Source: Oscillospiraceae bacterium (lineage in GTDB: Bacteria; Bacillota; Clostridia; Oscillospirales; Acutalibacteraceae). From it: 8,767 nt of DNA. Of this stretch, positions 1 to 6,182 are shown piece after piece; positions within the stretch are counted from its first letter, which is position 1, and every line of letters begins with the position of its first letter. The DNA lies in contig CADBMQ010000104.1 of assembly GCA_902795765.1 (NCBI GenBank), forward strand, positions 1 to 8,767. Direction: 5' to 3'. A program made the translations under genes and the position numbers. Under the pieces are notes generated by a model. The model searched no databases. It was not told where the DNA came from and saw nothing but the letters and a program-made list of their open reading frames with translations.

Positions 1-1
1 G

Positions 2-589
2 TATGACTATTTGTCAGATGAAAGCCCGTACGGTGGTAAAGTTGCAGACTACTTGAAGTCTTTGAGCATCGGTCGTGCTACAATGGCTAACGACTGCTAT
101 GTAAACTACTTCCTTTCGGACGTTTACGGTATCAAGGGCAGCAAATCATATCTCCCGCCGATTGGCGAACCCGAACCTCCGACAACTACAACTGCTACAA
201 CAACTAAGGCTACAACAACAACTACTACAACTAAACCTACCACTACAACTACTACAACCAAGAAAACTACCACAACCACTACAACTACCACAACCAAGAA
301 GACAACAACAACTACAAAAACAACAACTACCACTAAACCCACAACAACTACAACCAAACCTACTACAACAACAAAGCCGACTACAACACACATTGTAATC
401 CCTGGCTCAGGCGATGCAAATGGTGATGGCGTTGTAAATGTTAAGGATATCATTAGAATCAAGAGATATGTCCTCGACAACACAGTTCCGATTGATAAAG
501 AGGCATGTGATCTCGATAGAGATGGACGTATCACAGCAATCGATATGCGTATCCTTATGCAGTATATGGCTGACCCGTCAAATCTCTAA
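2..589 (+). CDS. Dockerin-containing secreted protein, C-terminal part (5' end outside window)
   Basis: The frame is open to the left edge, so this is a 3' fragment with 195 visible residues; the TTG at 11 is internal. Residues 1-59 are the end of a domain I do not recognise. Residues 61-129 are an almost pure Thr linker broken by Lys and Pro. Residues 138-190 are a type I dockerin with two calcium-binding repeats: DANGDGVVNVKD (138-149) and DLDRDGRITAID (170-181), each with Asp/Asn/Thr at loop positions 1, 3, 5, 9 and 12, followed by a helix. Dockerins bind cohesin modules on scaffoldins, so the protein is probably exported and docked to a cellulosome or similar surface complex. The missing N-terminus probably carries the catalytic or binding domain, most often one acting on plant polysaccharide in such proteins, but nothing visible proves that. 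A terminator follows 10 bp after the stop. Confidence 0.9.
   Translation, partial: YDYLSDESPYGGKVADYLKSLSIGRATMANDCYVNYFLSDVYGIKGSKSYLPPIGEPEPPTTTTATTTKATTTTTTTKPTTTTTTTKKTTTTTTTTTTKKTTTTTKTTTTTKPTTTTTKPTTTTKPTTTHIVIPGSGDANGDGVVNVKDIIRIKRYVLDNTVPIDKEACDLDRDGRITAIDMRILMQYMADPSNL
182..388 (+). repeat. Low-complexity Thr-codon linker repeat (ACA/ACT/ACC with AAA/AAG, CCN)
   Basis: About 69 consecutive codons are almost all ACN (Thr), interrupted by Lys, Pro and a few Ala codons in irregular TTTTK and TTTKP units. It encodes the flexible linker between the unknown domain and the dockerin. Such linkers are common in ruminococcal secreted enzymes and are usually considered extended and possibly O-glycosylated. 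The near-repetitive DNA could expand or contract by slippage or recombination. Confidence 0.9.
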
Positions 590-598
590 TTTACAATT

Positions 599-634
599 AA
601 AAGTCCGAAGTTTATCTTCGGACTTTTTCTTTTA
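599..634 (+). terminator. Rho-independent terminator of the dockerin gene
   Basis: A 12-bp stem (599-610 with 616-627, AAAAGTCCGAAG / CTTCGGACTTTT) with a TTTAT loop runs into TTCTTTT. It lies 10 bp past the dockerin stop codon. Confidence 0.9.
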
Positions 635-654
635 TGATTGTTTAGTTTTAAATG

Positions 655-690
655 AAATAAAAAAGAGGAGTGATTTTTTCACTCCTCTTT
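655..690 (-). terminator. Rho-independent terminator of the rubrerythrin gene
   Basis: A 12-bp perfect stem (662-673 with 679-690, AAAGAGGAGTGA / TCACTCCTCTTT) has a five-base loop. On the minus strand it is followed by a T-run, seen as the A-run at 659-664 on the plus strand. It lies 27 bp beyond the rubrerythrin stop and faces the dockerin terminator, so the two converging units are separated. Confidence 0.9.
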
Positions 691-717
691 AATTATGTAT
701 TTGATATTATGCTTTAA

Positions 718-1260
718 TTAGCCGAAATATCTTTCCAAAAGACCTTTCAAAGCCTTACCGTGACGAGCCTCGTCACGAGCCATTTCGTGAACGGTGTCAT
801 GAATAGCATCAAGGTTGAGAGCCTTTGCACGTTTTGCGAGATCAGTTTTACCTGCGGTTGCGCCGTTTTCAGCGTCAACTCTCATCTGCAAGTTTTTCTT
901 TGTGCTGTCAGTAACAACTTCGCCAAGAAGTTCTGCAAATTTAGCAGCGTGTTCAGCCTCTTCGTAAGCAGCCTTTTCCCAGTAAAGACCGATTTCGGGG
1001 TAGCCTTCACGATGAGCAACACGAGCCATAGCAAGATACATACCAACTTCGCTGCATTCGCCTTCAAAGTTAGCTCGAAGGTCAGCCATAATGTCTTCGG
1101 GAGCACCCTGTGCGACACCTACAACGTGTTCAGCAGCCCAATCCATTTCACCGCTCTGCTCGCTGAATTTTGAAGCCGGAGCCTTACAAACAGGACAAGC
1201 CTCGGGAGCAGAGTCGCCTTCGTGAACATAACCGCAAACGCTACATACAAATTTTTTCAT
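718..1260 (-). CDS. rbr: Reverse rubrerythrin (N-terminal rubredoxin domain, C-terminal ferritin-like diiron domain)
   Basis: This 180-residue cytoplasmic protein probably scavenges peroxide with reducing power passed through its iron centres. Residues 1-34 are a rubredoxin-like knuckle: C6-x-x-C9-G and C22-P-x-C25 bind one iron. From about residue 55 comes a ferritin-like four-helix domain with diiron ligand motifs: ANFEGE (63-68), YEEAEH (99-104) and RDEARH (162-167). Classical rubrerythrins carry rubredoxin at the C-terminus; this order is the reverse type known from Clostridium acetobutylicum as an H2O2/O2 defence protein. The start is the ATG at 1260, 8 bp from a GGAGG; a longer reading from a TTG at 1275 overlaps that GGAGG and is unlikely. 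It is a single-gene unit with its own promoter and terminator, divergent from the M23 peptidase gene. Confidence 0.93.
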   Translation of the reverse strand: MKKFVCSVCGYVHEGDSAPEACPVCKAPASKFSEQSGEMDWAAEHVVGVAQGAPEDIMADLRANFEGECSEVGMYLAMARVAHREGYPEIGLYWEKAAYEEAEHAAKFAELLGEVVTDSTKKNLQMRVDAENGATAGKTDLAKRAKALNLDAIHDTVHEMARDEARHGKALKGLLERYFG

Positions 1261-1268
1261 AATAGTAT

Positions 1269-1273
1269 CCTCC
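1269..1273 (-). promoter_or_regulatory. Ribosome binding site deciding the rubrerythrin start
   Basis: On the minus strand GGAGG lies 8 bases before the ATG at 1260. The alternative TTG start at 1273-1275 lies on top of this element, so it is not the start. Confidence 0.9.
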
Positions 1274-1302
1274 AATAATAAAGTAAAATATTTTCTTAAA
1301 AA

Positions 1303-1331
1303 ATTATACCATAAATATTATACATTATCAA
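1303..1331 (-). promoter_or_regulatory. Predicted sigma-A promoter of the rubrerythrin gene
   Basis: The minus strand reads TTGATA (1331-1326), a 17-bp spacer, then a perfect TATAAT (1308-1303). This gives a 5' leader of roughly 35-40 nt before the ATG. It is a near-consensus housekeeping promoter. The peroxide repressor PerR often controls such genes, but I see no convincing PerR box. Confidence 0.75.
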
Positions 1332-1343
1332 GCCATAGTTTTT

Positions 1344-1381
1344 ATTAATAATGTGTTAAATGTAATTAATAATATGTTAAA
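1344..1381. repeat. Two 17-bp direct repeats in the divergent promoter region
   Basis: ATTAATAATGTGTTAAA (1344-1360) and ATTAATAATATGTTAAA (1365-1381) match at 16 of 17 positions, with starts 21 bp apart, about two helical turns. Each contains an imperfect dyad, TTAATA-N3-TGTTAA. They lie between and upstream of the core promoters of rubrerythrin and the M23 gene, which suggests a regulator site or UP-element-like DNA. AT-richness makes chance similarity more likely than in average DNA. Confidence 0.5.
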
Positions 1382-1396
1382 ATTTACATAAAAACA

Positions 1397-1425
1397 TTGA
1401 AAAAAATAAAATGTGATGATATAAT
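1397..1425 (+). promoter_or_regulatory. Predicted sigma-A promoter of the M23 peptidase gene
   Basis: TTGAAA (1397-1402), a 17-bp spacer and a perfect TATAAT (1420-1425) preceded by TGA (extended -10, TGn). The predicted transcript has a leader of about 55 nt before the ATG at 1488. A second TATAAT at 1436-1441 has no matching -35. Confidence 0.75.
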
Positions 1426-1487
1426 AAAGTTAAACTATAATCAAAATATGTCGAATGAATATAAATTAACCGAGAAAGGACGAAAAA

Positions 1488-2789
1488 ATGCTGACAAAGA
1501 AACTTATTTGTATGATTTTGGCAATTTCTGTGTTGCTAAGCACATCTGTATTTAATGTTGTTTATGCGGCTGATACAAGCAGTGTGTCGAGCAAGGAACA
1601 GGCAGAGTCGCAACTTGGCGACCTTGAAAGTCAAATTGCCGAATATGAGAAAAAGCAACAGGAAATTCAAAGTAAAATTGACGAAGTTAAAAACGATAGC
1701 GCTAATTATGATGAACTTCGCAATTCACTCAGCGAGAAGATTGAGTCGATGAAAGACCAGATGAACCTTGTTGACTCGGAAATATCAAAATACGATACCA
1801 TTATCGAAAAAAACGAGATGGATATTTATAAGAAAAATGTCGAACTTCGTGCAACAAAAGAAGAGTTGAAAAAGCGTTTGCGTGCTTTGTATATCGCAGG
1901 TCCGAATAATGCACTTGAAATCTTGCTCAGCTCAAACGATTTCGGCAACTTCCTTGCTCGTTCTGAAATGCTCAGAGGTGTCAGCGACCACGATAAGAAA
2001 CTTATGGATAATTTGATCGCTCTGGTTAAGGAAATTAACAAGATGAAAGATGCAAATAATCAGGATAAAGAGAAAAGTTCTGCTTTGAAAGCTCAGTTAG
2101 AGGAGAAACGCTCGGAGTATGATAAAGAATACAACGAGGCAGGCGAAATGCTCACAAAGTTGTCGGGTCAAAAGACCACTCTTTATGAAGATTCGGCAGA
2201 ACTCGCAGAAAGCATAGAGCAAAAGAAAGCAGAGGCAGAGGAATGGCGCGCGTTCATCAAGAATAATAGTAGTAACTTCGAGTTTGGCTCGCAAAAAGAA
2301 GAGCCGAAGGTTGAAGAGGACGAAGATGATGACGAGGAAGAAGAGGAAACAAAACCGACTAAACCTTCGGGAAATAATTCAAGTAGTTCTTCTTCGTTTG
2401 GATTTTCTTGGCCGTTCCAAAGCTCCTACTATATCTCTTGTCAGTATGGCGGATATGCTGGGCACACGGGCGTTGATATATCTTGCTCGGGTGCGCTCGG
2501 CAAGCCAATTTATGCAGCGGCATCTGGTTATATAATCCGTGCAACGTGGAGCAATGTGAGCTACGGCAACTGCTTGATTATCGACCACGGTGTGAAAGAC
2601 GGCGACTCATATTCAACTTTGTATGCCCATTGTGACTCGTTGCTTGTTGACTACGGCGACTACGTTGAAAAGGGTCAACTTATCGCATATTGTGGCTCAA
2701 CGGGTAACTCAACAGGTCCACACCTGCACTTTGAATTGCGTATAAATGGTGACGATGTTGACCCACTTGACTATGTTTCAAGACCATAG
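1488..2789 (+). CDS. Secreted coiled-coil M23 (LytM) peptidoglycan hydrolase, PcsB/EnvC type
   Basis: This 433-residue exported protein probably cleaves peptidoglycan cross-bridges or stem peptides. A Sec signal peptide has a Lys-rich N-end, a hydrophobic core at about 6-24 and cleavage after VYA27. Residues 35-260 are a long coiled coil containing RALYIAGPNNALEILLSSN (132-150), a signature of PcsB/CwlO/EnvC-type N-terminal domains, which in characterised homologues contact FtsX. Residues 271-287 are almost all Glu/Asp, followed by a Ser-rich linker. The C-terminal LytM domain (about 310-430) keeps the zinc ligands H326 and D330 (HTGVD) and H414, plus H381 (YAH) and H412 of HLH, so it looks active. 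The start has AAAGGA 7 bases upstream. A cell-division or elongation role under FtsEX is inferred; no ftsEX genes are in the window. Confidence 0.92.
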   Translation: MLTKKLICMILAISVLLSTSVFNVVYAADTSSVSSKEQAESQLGDLESQIAEYEKKQQEIQSKIDEVKNDSANYDELRNSLSEKIESMKDQMNLVDSEISKYDTIIEKNEMDIYKKNVELRATKEELKKRLRALYIAGPNNALEILLSSNDFGNFLARSEMLRGVSDHDKKLMDNLIALVKEINKMKDANNQDKEKSSALKAQLEEKRSEYDKEYNEAGEMLTKLSGQKTTLYEDSAELAESIEQKKAEAEEWRAFIKNNSSNFEFGSQKEEPKVEEDEDDDEEEEETKPTKPSGNNSSSSSSFGFSWPFQSSYYISCQYGGYAGHTGVDISCSGALGKPIYAAASGYIIRATWSNVSYGNCLIIDHGVKDGDSYSTLYAHCDSLLVDYGDYVEKGQLIAYCGSTGNSTGPHLHFELRINGDDVDPLDYVSRP

Positions 2790-2817
2790 AAAAAGCGTCC
2801 GAAAGGACGCTTTTTTT
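2790..2817 (+). terminator. Rho-independent terminator of the M23 peptidase gene
   Basis: An 11-bp stem (AAAAAGCGTCC / GGACGCTTTTT) closes a GAAA tetraloop and is followed by a T-run. It begins immediately after the stop codon and isolates the M23 gene from the rlmB unit. Confidence 0.95.
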
Positions 2818-2865
2818 GGCTAATATTGGACTTGATAATAAATTGTAAAAATTTAAAATTTCCTA

Positions 2866-2894
2866 TTTAAAAATCCTGTGTTTTGTGATATAAT
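2866..2894 (+). promoter_or_regulatory. Predicted sigma-A promoter of the rlmB unit (extended -10)
   Basis: A perfect TATAAT (2889-2894) is preceded by TGA at 2886-2888, an extended -10. A weak -35, TTTAAA (2866-2871), lies 17 bp upstream. It sits between the M23 terminator and the ATG at 2936, so it should drive the four-gene unit downstream. Confidence 0.65.
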
Positions 2895-2935
2895 TATTCT
2901 ATAAAATTGTACTTTTATAAAATGCGGGTGATTGA

Positions 2936-3664
2936 ATGTCAGAAAATCGTGATGAATCCATCGTTGCAGGTCGAAACTCGGTAAATGAAGCACTGAAAAG
3001 TGACCGTGAAATCGAGTGCTTGCTTGTTGCGAACGGTACAGGAGGAGCGGTTAATTCAATCATCGCAAAGGCAAAGCAGAGAGGTGTCCCCGTTCGCTTT
3101 ATCCCAAAGCAAAAACTTGACGCACGAGTTAGCAATGTAAATCATCAAGGTGTTGCGCTTGTGATGTGTGCGGCTCGTTATAGTGCGCTTGAAGAAATTG
3201 TGAGCGGCAACGAATCTTCGCTTGTGGTCATACTCGATAAGGTGGAAGATCCGCATAATTTAGGTGCGATAATCAGAACTGCCGATGCCTCAGGAGCAGA
3301 CGGAGTGATAATTCCGAAGCGTGGCGGCGCAGGACTTAACACAACAGTCGCAAAGGTCGCTTGTGGTGCTTGCGAGCATGTCAAAGTTGCAAGAGTTGCA
3401 AATATTGCGTCGGCTTGTGATGAACTCAAAGAGCGTGGATATTGGATTTACGGTGCCGATATGGACGGAAGCGATATGTTTTCGACCGAAATGAAAGGCA
3501 AAGTCGGTTTGGTTATCGGCTCGGAGGGCTTTGGCATTTCGAGGATTGTCCGTGAAAAATGCGACTTTGTTGTCAGCATACCGATGAACGGAAAAATAAA
3601 TTCACTTAATGCGTCAGTCGCAGCAGGAATTTTAATGTATAAAGCAGTAGCAGATAATAAGTAG
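2936..3664 (+). CDS. rlmB: TrmH-family (SPOUT) RNA 2'-O-methyltransferase, RlmB-like
   Basis: This 242-residue cytoplasmic enzyme probably transfers a methyl group from SAM to the 2'-OH of a guanosine in the 23S rRNA peptidyl-transferase region (G2251 in E. coli numbering for RlmB). Residues 8-78 are the L30e-like substrate-binding domain (VAGRNSVNEAL, NHQGVAL). Residues 96-238 are the knotted SPOUT domain: motif 1 DKVEDPHNLGAIIRTA (101-116) with N108 and R114, motif 2 GLVIGSEGFGISR (191-203), motif 3 IPMNGKINSLNASVA (215-229). Length and motifs fit an intact enzyme. The start is supported by GGTGAT (2928-2933), which can pair with the AUCACC end of 16S rRNA. It is the first gene of a tight unit; the next start lies 26 bp after its stop. 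A tRNA-modifying TrmH paralogue is the main alternative. Confidence 0.9.
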   Translation: MSENRDESIVAGRNSVNEALKSDREIECLLVANGTGGAVNSIIAKAKQRGVPVRFIPKQKLDARVSNVNHQGVALVMCAARYSALEEIVSGNESSLVVILDKVEDPHNLGAIIRTADASGADGVIIPKRGGAGLNTTVAKVACGACEHVKVARVANIASACDELKERGYWIYGADMDGSDMFSTEMKGKVGLVIGSEGFGISRIVREKCDFVVSIPMNGKINSLNASVAAGILMYKAVADNK

Positions 3665-3676
3665 AAGAAAATAGAA

Positions 3677-3693
3677 AGAGGATGTTTTAATTG
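3677..3693 (+). promoter_or_regulatory. Ribosome binding site and TTG start of the 824-residue membrane protein
   Basis: AGAGG (3677-3681) lies 9 bases before TTG at 3691. An in-frame ATG at 3682 is followed by TTT TAA and cannot start the gene. The next in-frame ATG is 17 codons inside the conserved-looking N-terminus, so TTG is the best start. Confidence 0.8.
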
Positions 3694-6165
3694 GCAGAGT
3701 CAAGATTTAGCGTTGACGATATTTTAAAAGAAGTCGAGCAGATGCGACAAGAGGCAACAAGTAAAAATAAAGTTGCCAAAAAAGAAACTCCAAAAAAAGC
3801 AGAAGTAAAACAACCTGAAAATATACCACAAAAAAACACTGTTAAAGAAGAAAAGAAAGAAAAAGAAGAAAAGGTTGAGCAACCGAAAAAGCAAAAATCT
3901 GCTTTGGAAGGTCTTATCACACCGCCGAAGAGAGATGAAAGCATTTCGGGAGACGCTTTTGAGCAGATGCTCAAAAATGCGGTAGAGCGTTCGAGAACAC
4001 ATACTGAGTCCGAAAGTGATGGTGCCGAAAAACCGGCAGAAGATAAAAAGTATCATTCGCTTAAAGTTGCAGGTCGTGATGAGATTGAAAGCAACATCAA
4101 AAAAGCGACTCAGTTGGCTATGGACGAAAAGCTCAACGATTTCTTCGCTCGTACAACTAATACGGGATATAAACCCGGTCAAAACGAGTCGGCTCGTGAT
4201 AAGGCAAACGAACTTTATGAAGATGTAAAGAGTGAGCCTGAAGTTAAAATCCCCGAAAAAGTGGAAGAAAAAGTGGAAGAAAAAATCGAGGAAAAAGAAG
4301 AAAACAAAGATACGATTGTTAGTCCGCTTAAAAGCCAGACTCATCAGGCAAAGGGAATGCTCACTCCCGAAGAAATCAACGGCAATACGATTGTTATGCC
4401 GGCTGTCGGTGAAACGGAAGATACTAATCCGACAGAAGAAGAGGAAATTGACGACTACTATTCAATAAAAGATGCCGACGATATTCGCCGTGAATTCAAA
4501 GACCGTTCATTTGGTGTGACGATGAAGCTTGTGATCACACTCATTTGCACACTTTTGGGTGCGGCGCTCTCGACAGCACCACTTTTTGGCATCAGTTTCG
4601 GCTCATTTACATCAGGGGCAGGACTTGCATACATTCAATCTGTGTTGCTTTTGGCTGTAATTATTACGAATTTTGGTGCGATTATTCGTGGATTTTTCTC
4701 AATTTTTGCATTACGTGCAAATATCGACTCTCCGTCAGCCGTTGCGGTTATTGCATCGGCAGCACAACTCGGTTACCTTTGCGTTTTCCCGAATCAGATT
4801 AAGGAATCTTTCATCTATGCACCCGTTGCAATGTTTGCAGTTTTGTGTGGTGTTATCGGTAAGAAAATTCTCATTTCGAGAGTTATCAAGAACTTCCAGC
4901 TTGTAGCAACTCCCGAGTCAAAGCAAAGTGGGGTTGTTCTTTCCGATGAGTTGACCAAAAAGGTTATTCCCGATAGCATTGGCGAACCTGTTGTGTGCTG
5001 TCAAAAGAGCGTAATCAACCTTCAAAAATATATGCACAATGCTTTGTGCGAAGACCCTGCCGACAAAGTTTCTCGTGTTATGTCGCCAATTGCAGTTGTT
5101 GTTGCGATTTTGGCAGGTGTTGCGACTTGGTTTATGTCGCAGGGCAATTTGTCCGATACATTTGGCGCAGTTGCACTTTTTGTGACTGCAATTATCCCGA
5201 TTGCGAACCTCATTTCGACTAACCTTCCGCTTACAAGCTTGTGTGGCAAACTTCGCTCGGAAGGTGGACTTGTCACAGGTTATCAAGCAGTTGACGAGGT
5301 ATCGAAAGTTAATTCAGTTGTTATGAGTGACGAGGATTTGTTCCCCGCAGGCTCGGTCGATATAGTTTCTGTTAAGAAGATTGGCGACTGCGATATCAAT
5401 AGAGTTATTGCCTATGTTGCATCACTCACAATAAATACACCGAACGCTTTGTCCGATGCGTTTGACCGTATGATTGACGGCAGACGTGACAAACTCCCGA
5501 AAGCAAAACACATCATTTGTCGTGATGGCGAGGGTATCATTGGCTCGGTTGATGATAATACAGTTAAGTTCGGCAACAAAAAACTTATGCAGAACGATGG
5601 CATTTCGGAATTCCCCGATGACGATTTGGAGCAAAAGGCACTTAGAAGCGGTTGCTTCCCATACTACGTTTCGGTCAACGGCAAACTTTGCGCAGTAGTT
5701 ATTATGCGTTATAGTGACGCTTTGGATCGTGACGAAGGTGATATTCAAAGACTCATTGATTCGGGTGTGGACCTTTTTATCCGCACAAACGATCCGTATC
5801 TCACTTCCGAGTTTATCGAAAGATTGTTCATTCTTCCCGAAAATTCGGTTGTTATTCTCTCGAACACTCAATGTTCAGCTTATGATACAATTGTGGTTCC
5901 CGAAGAAAATGGCGAGGCATCTATCGCAAATTTGAATGACGCATCAATTTTTGCAAGAACAATCAATGGTTGCAAACGAGTTCGTTCTCGAATTATGTGT
6001 GGTGTATTCATTCAGGTAGTGCTTTGCGTTTTGGGACTTGCAGGTGCAATATACTACACAGTTATGGGATTGTCCGATCTCACATCAGCACCGATTGTTC
6101 TCGGATTTCAAGCAGTCAGCGCATTGATGGTATCGCTTATCCCTATGCTTTACAGCCTTAAATAG
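3691..6165 (+). CDS. Degenerate P1B-type (heavy-metal) P-type ATPase-like membrane protein with long disordered N-terminus
   Basis: Residues 1-275 are charged, Lys/Glu-rich and probably disordered in the cytoplasm. Eight hydrophobic segments follow (about 280-299, 313-341, 349-366, 374-396, 464-482, 491-514, 768-791, 800-822), with loops spaced as in P1B ATPases. The segment 530-735 follows the P/N-domain pattern: VNSVVMSDEDLFPAG (540-554) sits where VDTVVFDKTGTLTEG is expected, GEGIIGSVDDNTVKFGNKKL (613-632) matches the N-domain GxG stretch, and TNDP (699-702) replaces TGDN. The phosphorylated Asp aligns with S546, CPC with IPI (502-504), HP with NA (585-586) and GDGxND with SNTQCS (724-729). 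The actuator domain is cut to about 60 residues with no TGE. Transport driven by phosphorylation is therefore unlikely; a scaffolding, sensing or regulatory role is inferred. Homology is judged by eye; family-level confidence is moderate, gene reality very high. Confidence 0.78.
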   Translation: MAESRFSVDDILKEVEQMRQEATSKNKVAKKETPKKAEVKQPENIPQKNTVKEEKKEKEEKVEQPKKQKSALEGLITPPKRDESISGDAFEQMLKNAVERSRTHTESESDGAEKPAEDKKYHSLKVAGRDEIESNIKKATQLAMDEKLNDFFARTTNTGYKPGQNESARDKANELYEDVKSEPEVKIPEKVEEKVEEKIEEKEENKDTIVSPLKSQTHQAKGMLTPEEINGNTIVMPAVGETEDTNPTEEEEIDDYYSIKDADDIRREFKDRSFGVTMKLVITLICTLLGAALSTAPLFGISFGSFTSGAGLAYIQSVLLLAVIITNFGAIIRGFFSIFALRANIDSPSAVAVIASAAQLGYLCVFPNQIKESFIYAPVAMFAVLCGVIGKKILISRVIKNFQLVATPESKQSGVVLSDELTKKVIPDSIGEPVVCCQKSVINLQKYMHNALCEDPADKVSRVMSPIAVVVAILAGVATWFMSQGNLSDTFGAVALFVTAIIPIANLISTNLPLTSLCGKLRSEGGLVTGYQAVDEVSKVNSVVMSDEDLFPAGSVDIVSVKKIGDCDINRVIAYVASLTINTPNALSDAFDRMIDGRRDKLPKAKHIICRDGEGIIGSVDDNTVKFGNKKLMQNDGISEFPDDDLEQKALRSGCFPYYVSVNGKLCAVVIMRYSDALDRDEGDIQRLIDSGVDLFIRTNDPYLTSEFIERLFILPENSVVILSNTQCSAYDTIVVPEENGEASIANLNDASIFARTINGCKRVRSRIMCGVFIQVVLCVLGLAGAIYYTVMGLSDLTSAPIVLGFQAVSALMVSLIPMLYSLK
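4258..4305 (+). repeat. Tandem 12-bp repeat coding for K-[VI]-E-E units
   Basis: Four 12-base units, the first two identical (AAAGTGGAAGAA), then AAAATCGAGGAA and AAAGAAGAAAAC, encode KVEE-KVEE-KIEE-KEEN (residues 190-205) in the charged N-terminal region of the 824-residue membrane protein. The pattern points to recent local duplication in a disordered or helical spacer. Confidence 0.7.
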
Positions 6166-6182
6166 GAAAGGAAATTGCTTTA

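Noticed and set aside
124..534. Minus-strand open frame rich in Val, antisense to the dockerin gene, and other Cys- or Gln-rich frames over the same tract
   Set aside because: They are the mechanical antisense or shifted reading of ACN codon repeats; they lack ribosome binding sites, and the plus-strand dockerin is clearly real.
760..1173. Plus-strand open frame of 137 codons opposite rubrerythrin
   Set aside because: Shadow of the strongly supported rubrerythrin gene, with no Shine-Dalgarno and no recognisable protein features.
1316..1330. Possible PerR box overlapping the rubrerythrin -35
   Set aside because: Only about 10 of 14 positions fit the TTATAATnATTATAA pattern, and the right half does not mirror the left, so chance in AT-rich DNA explains it.
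1436..1441. Second TATAAT upstream of the M23 gene
   Set aside because: No acceptable -35 at 16-18 bp, whereas the TATAAT at 1420 has TTGAAA at 17 bp and an extended -10.
3724..4344. Minus-strand 206-codon frame rich in Phe
   Set aside because: Antisense of the Lys/Glu-rich N-terminal region of the 824-residue protein: AAA/GAA codons read backwards as Phe codons.
3691..6165. Reading the 824-residue protein as a working copper or zinc exporter
   Set aside because: The overall plan fits, but the aspartate that must be phosphorylated, TGE, CPC and GDGxND are all missing, so an active pump is not supported.
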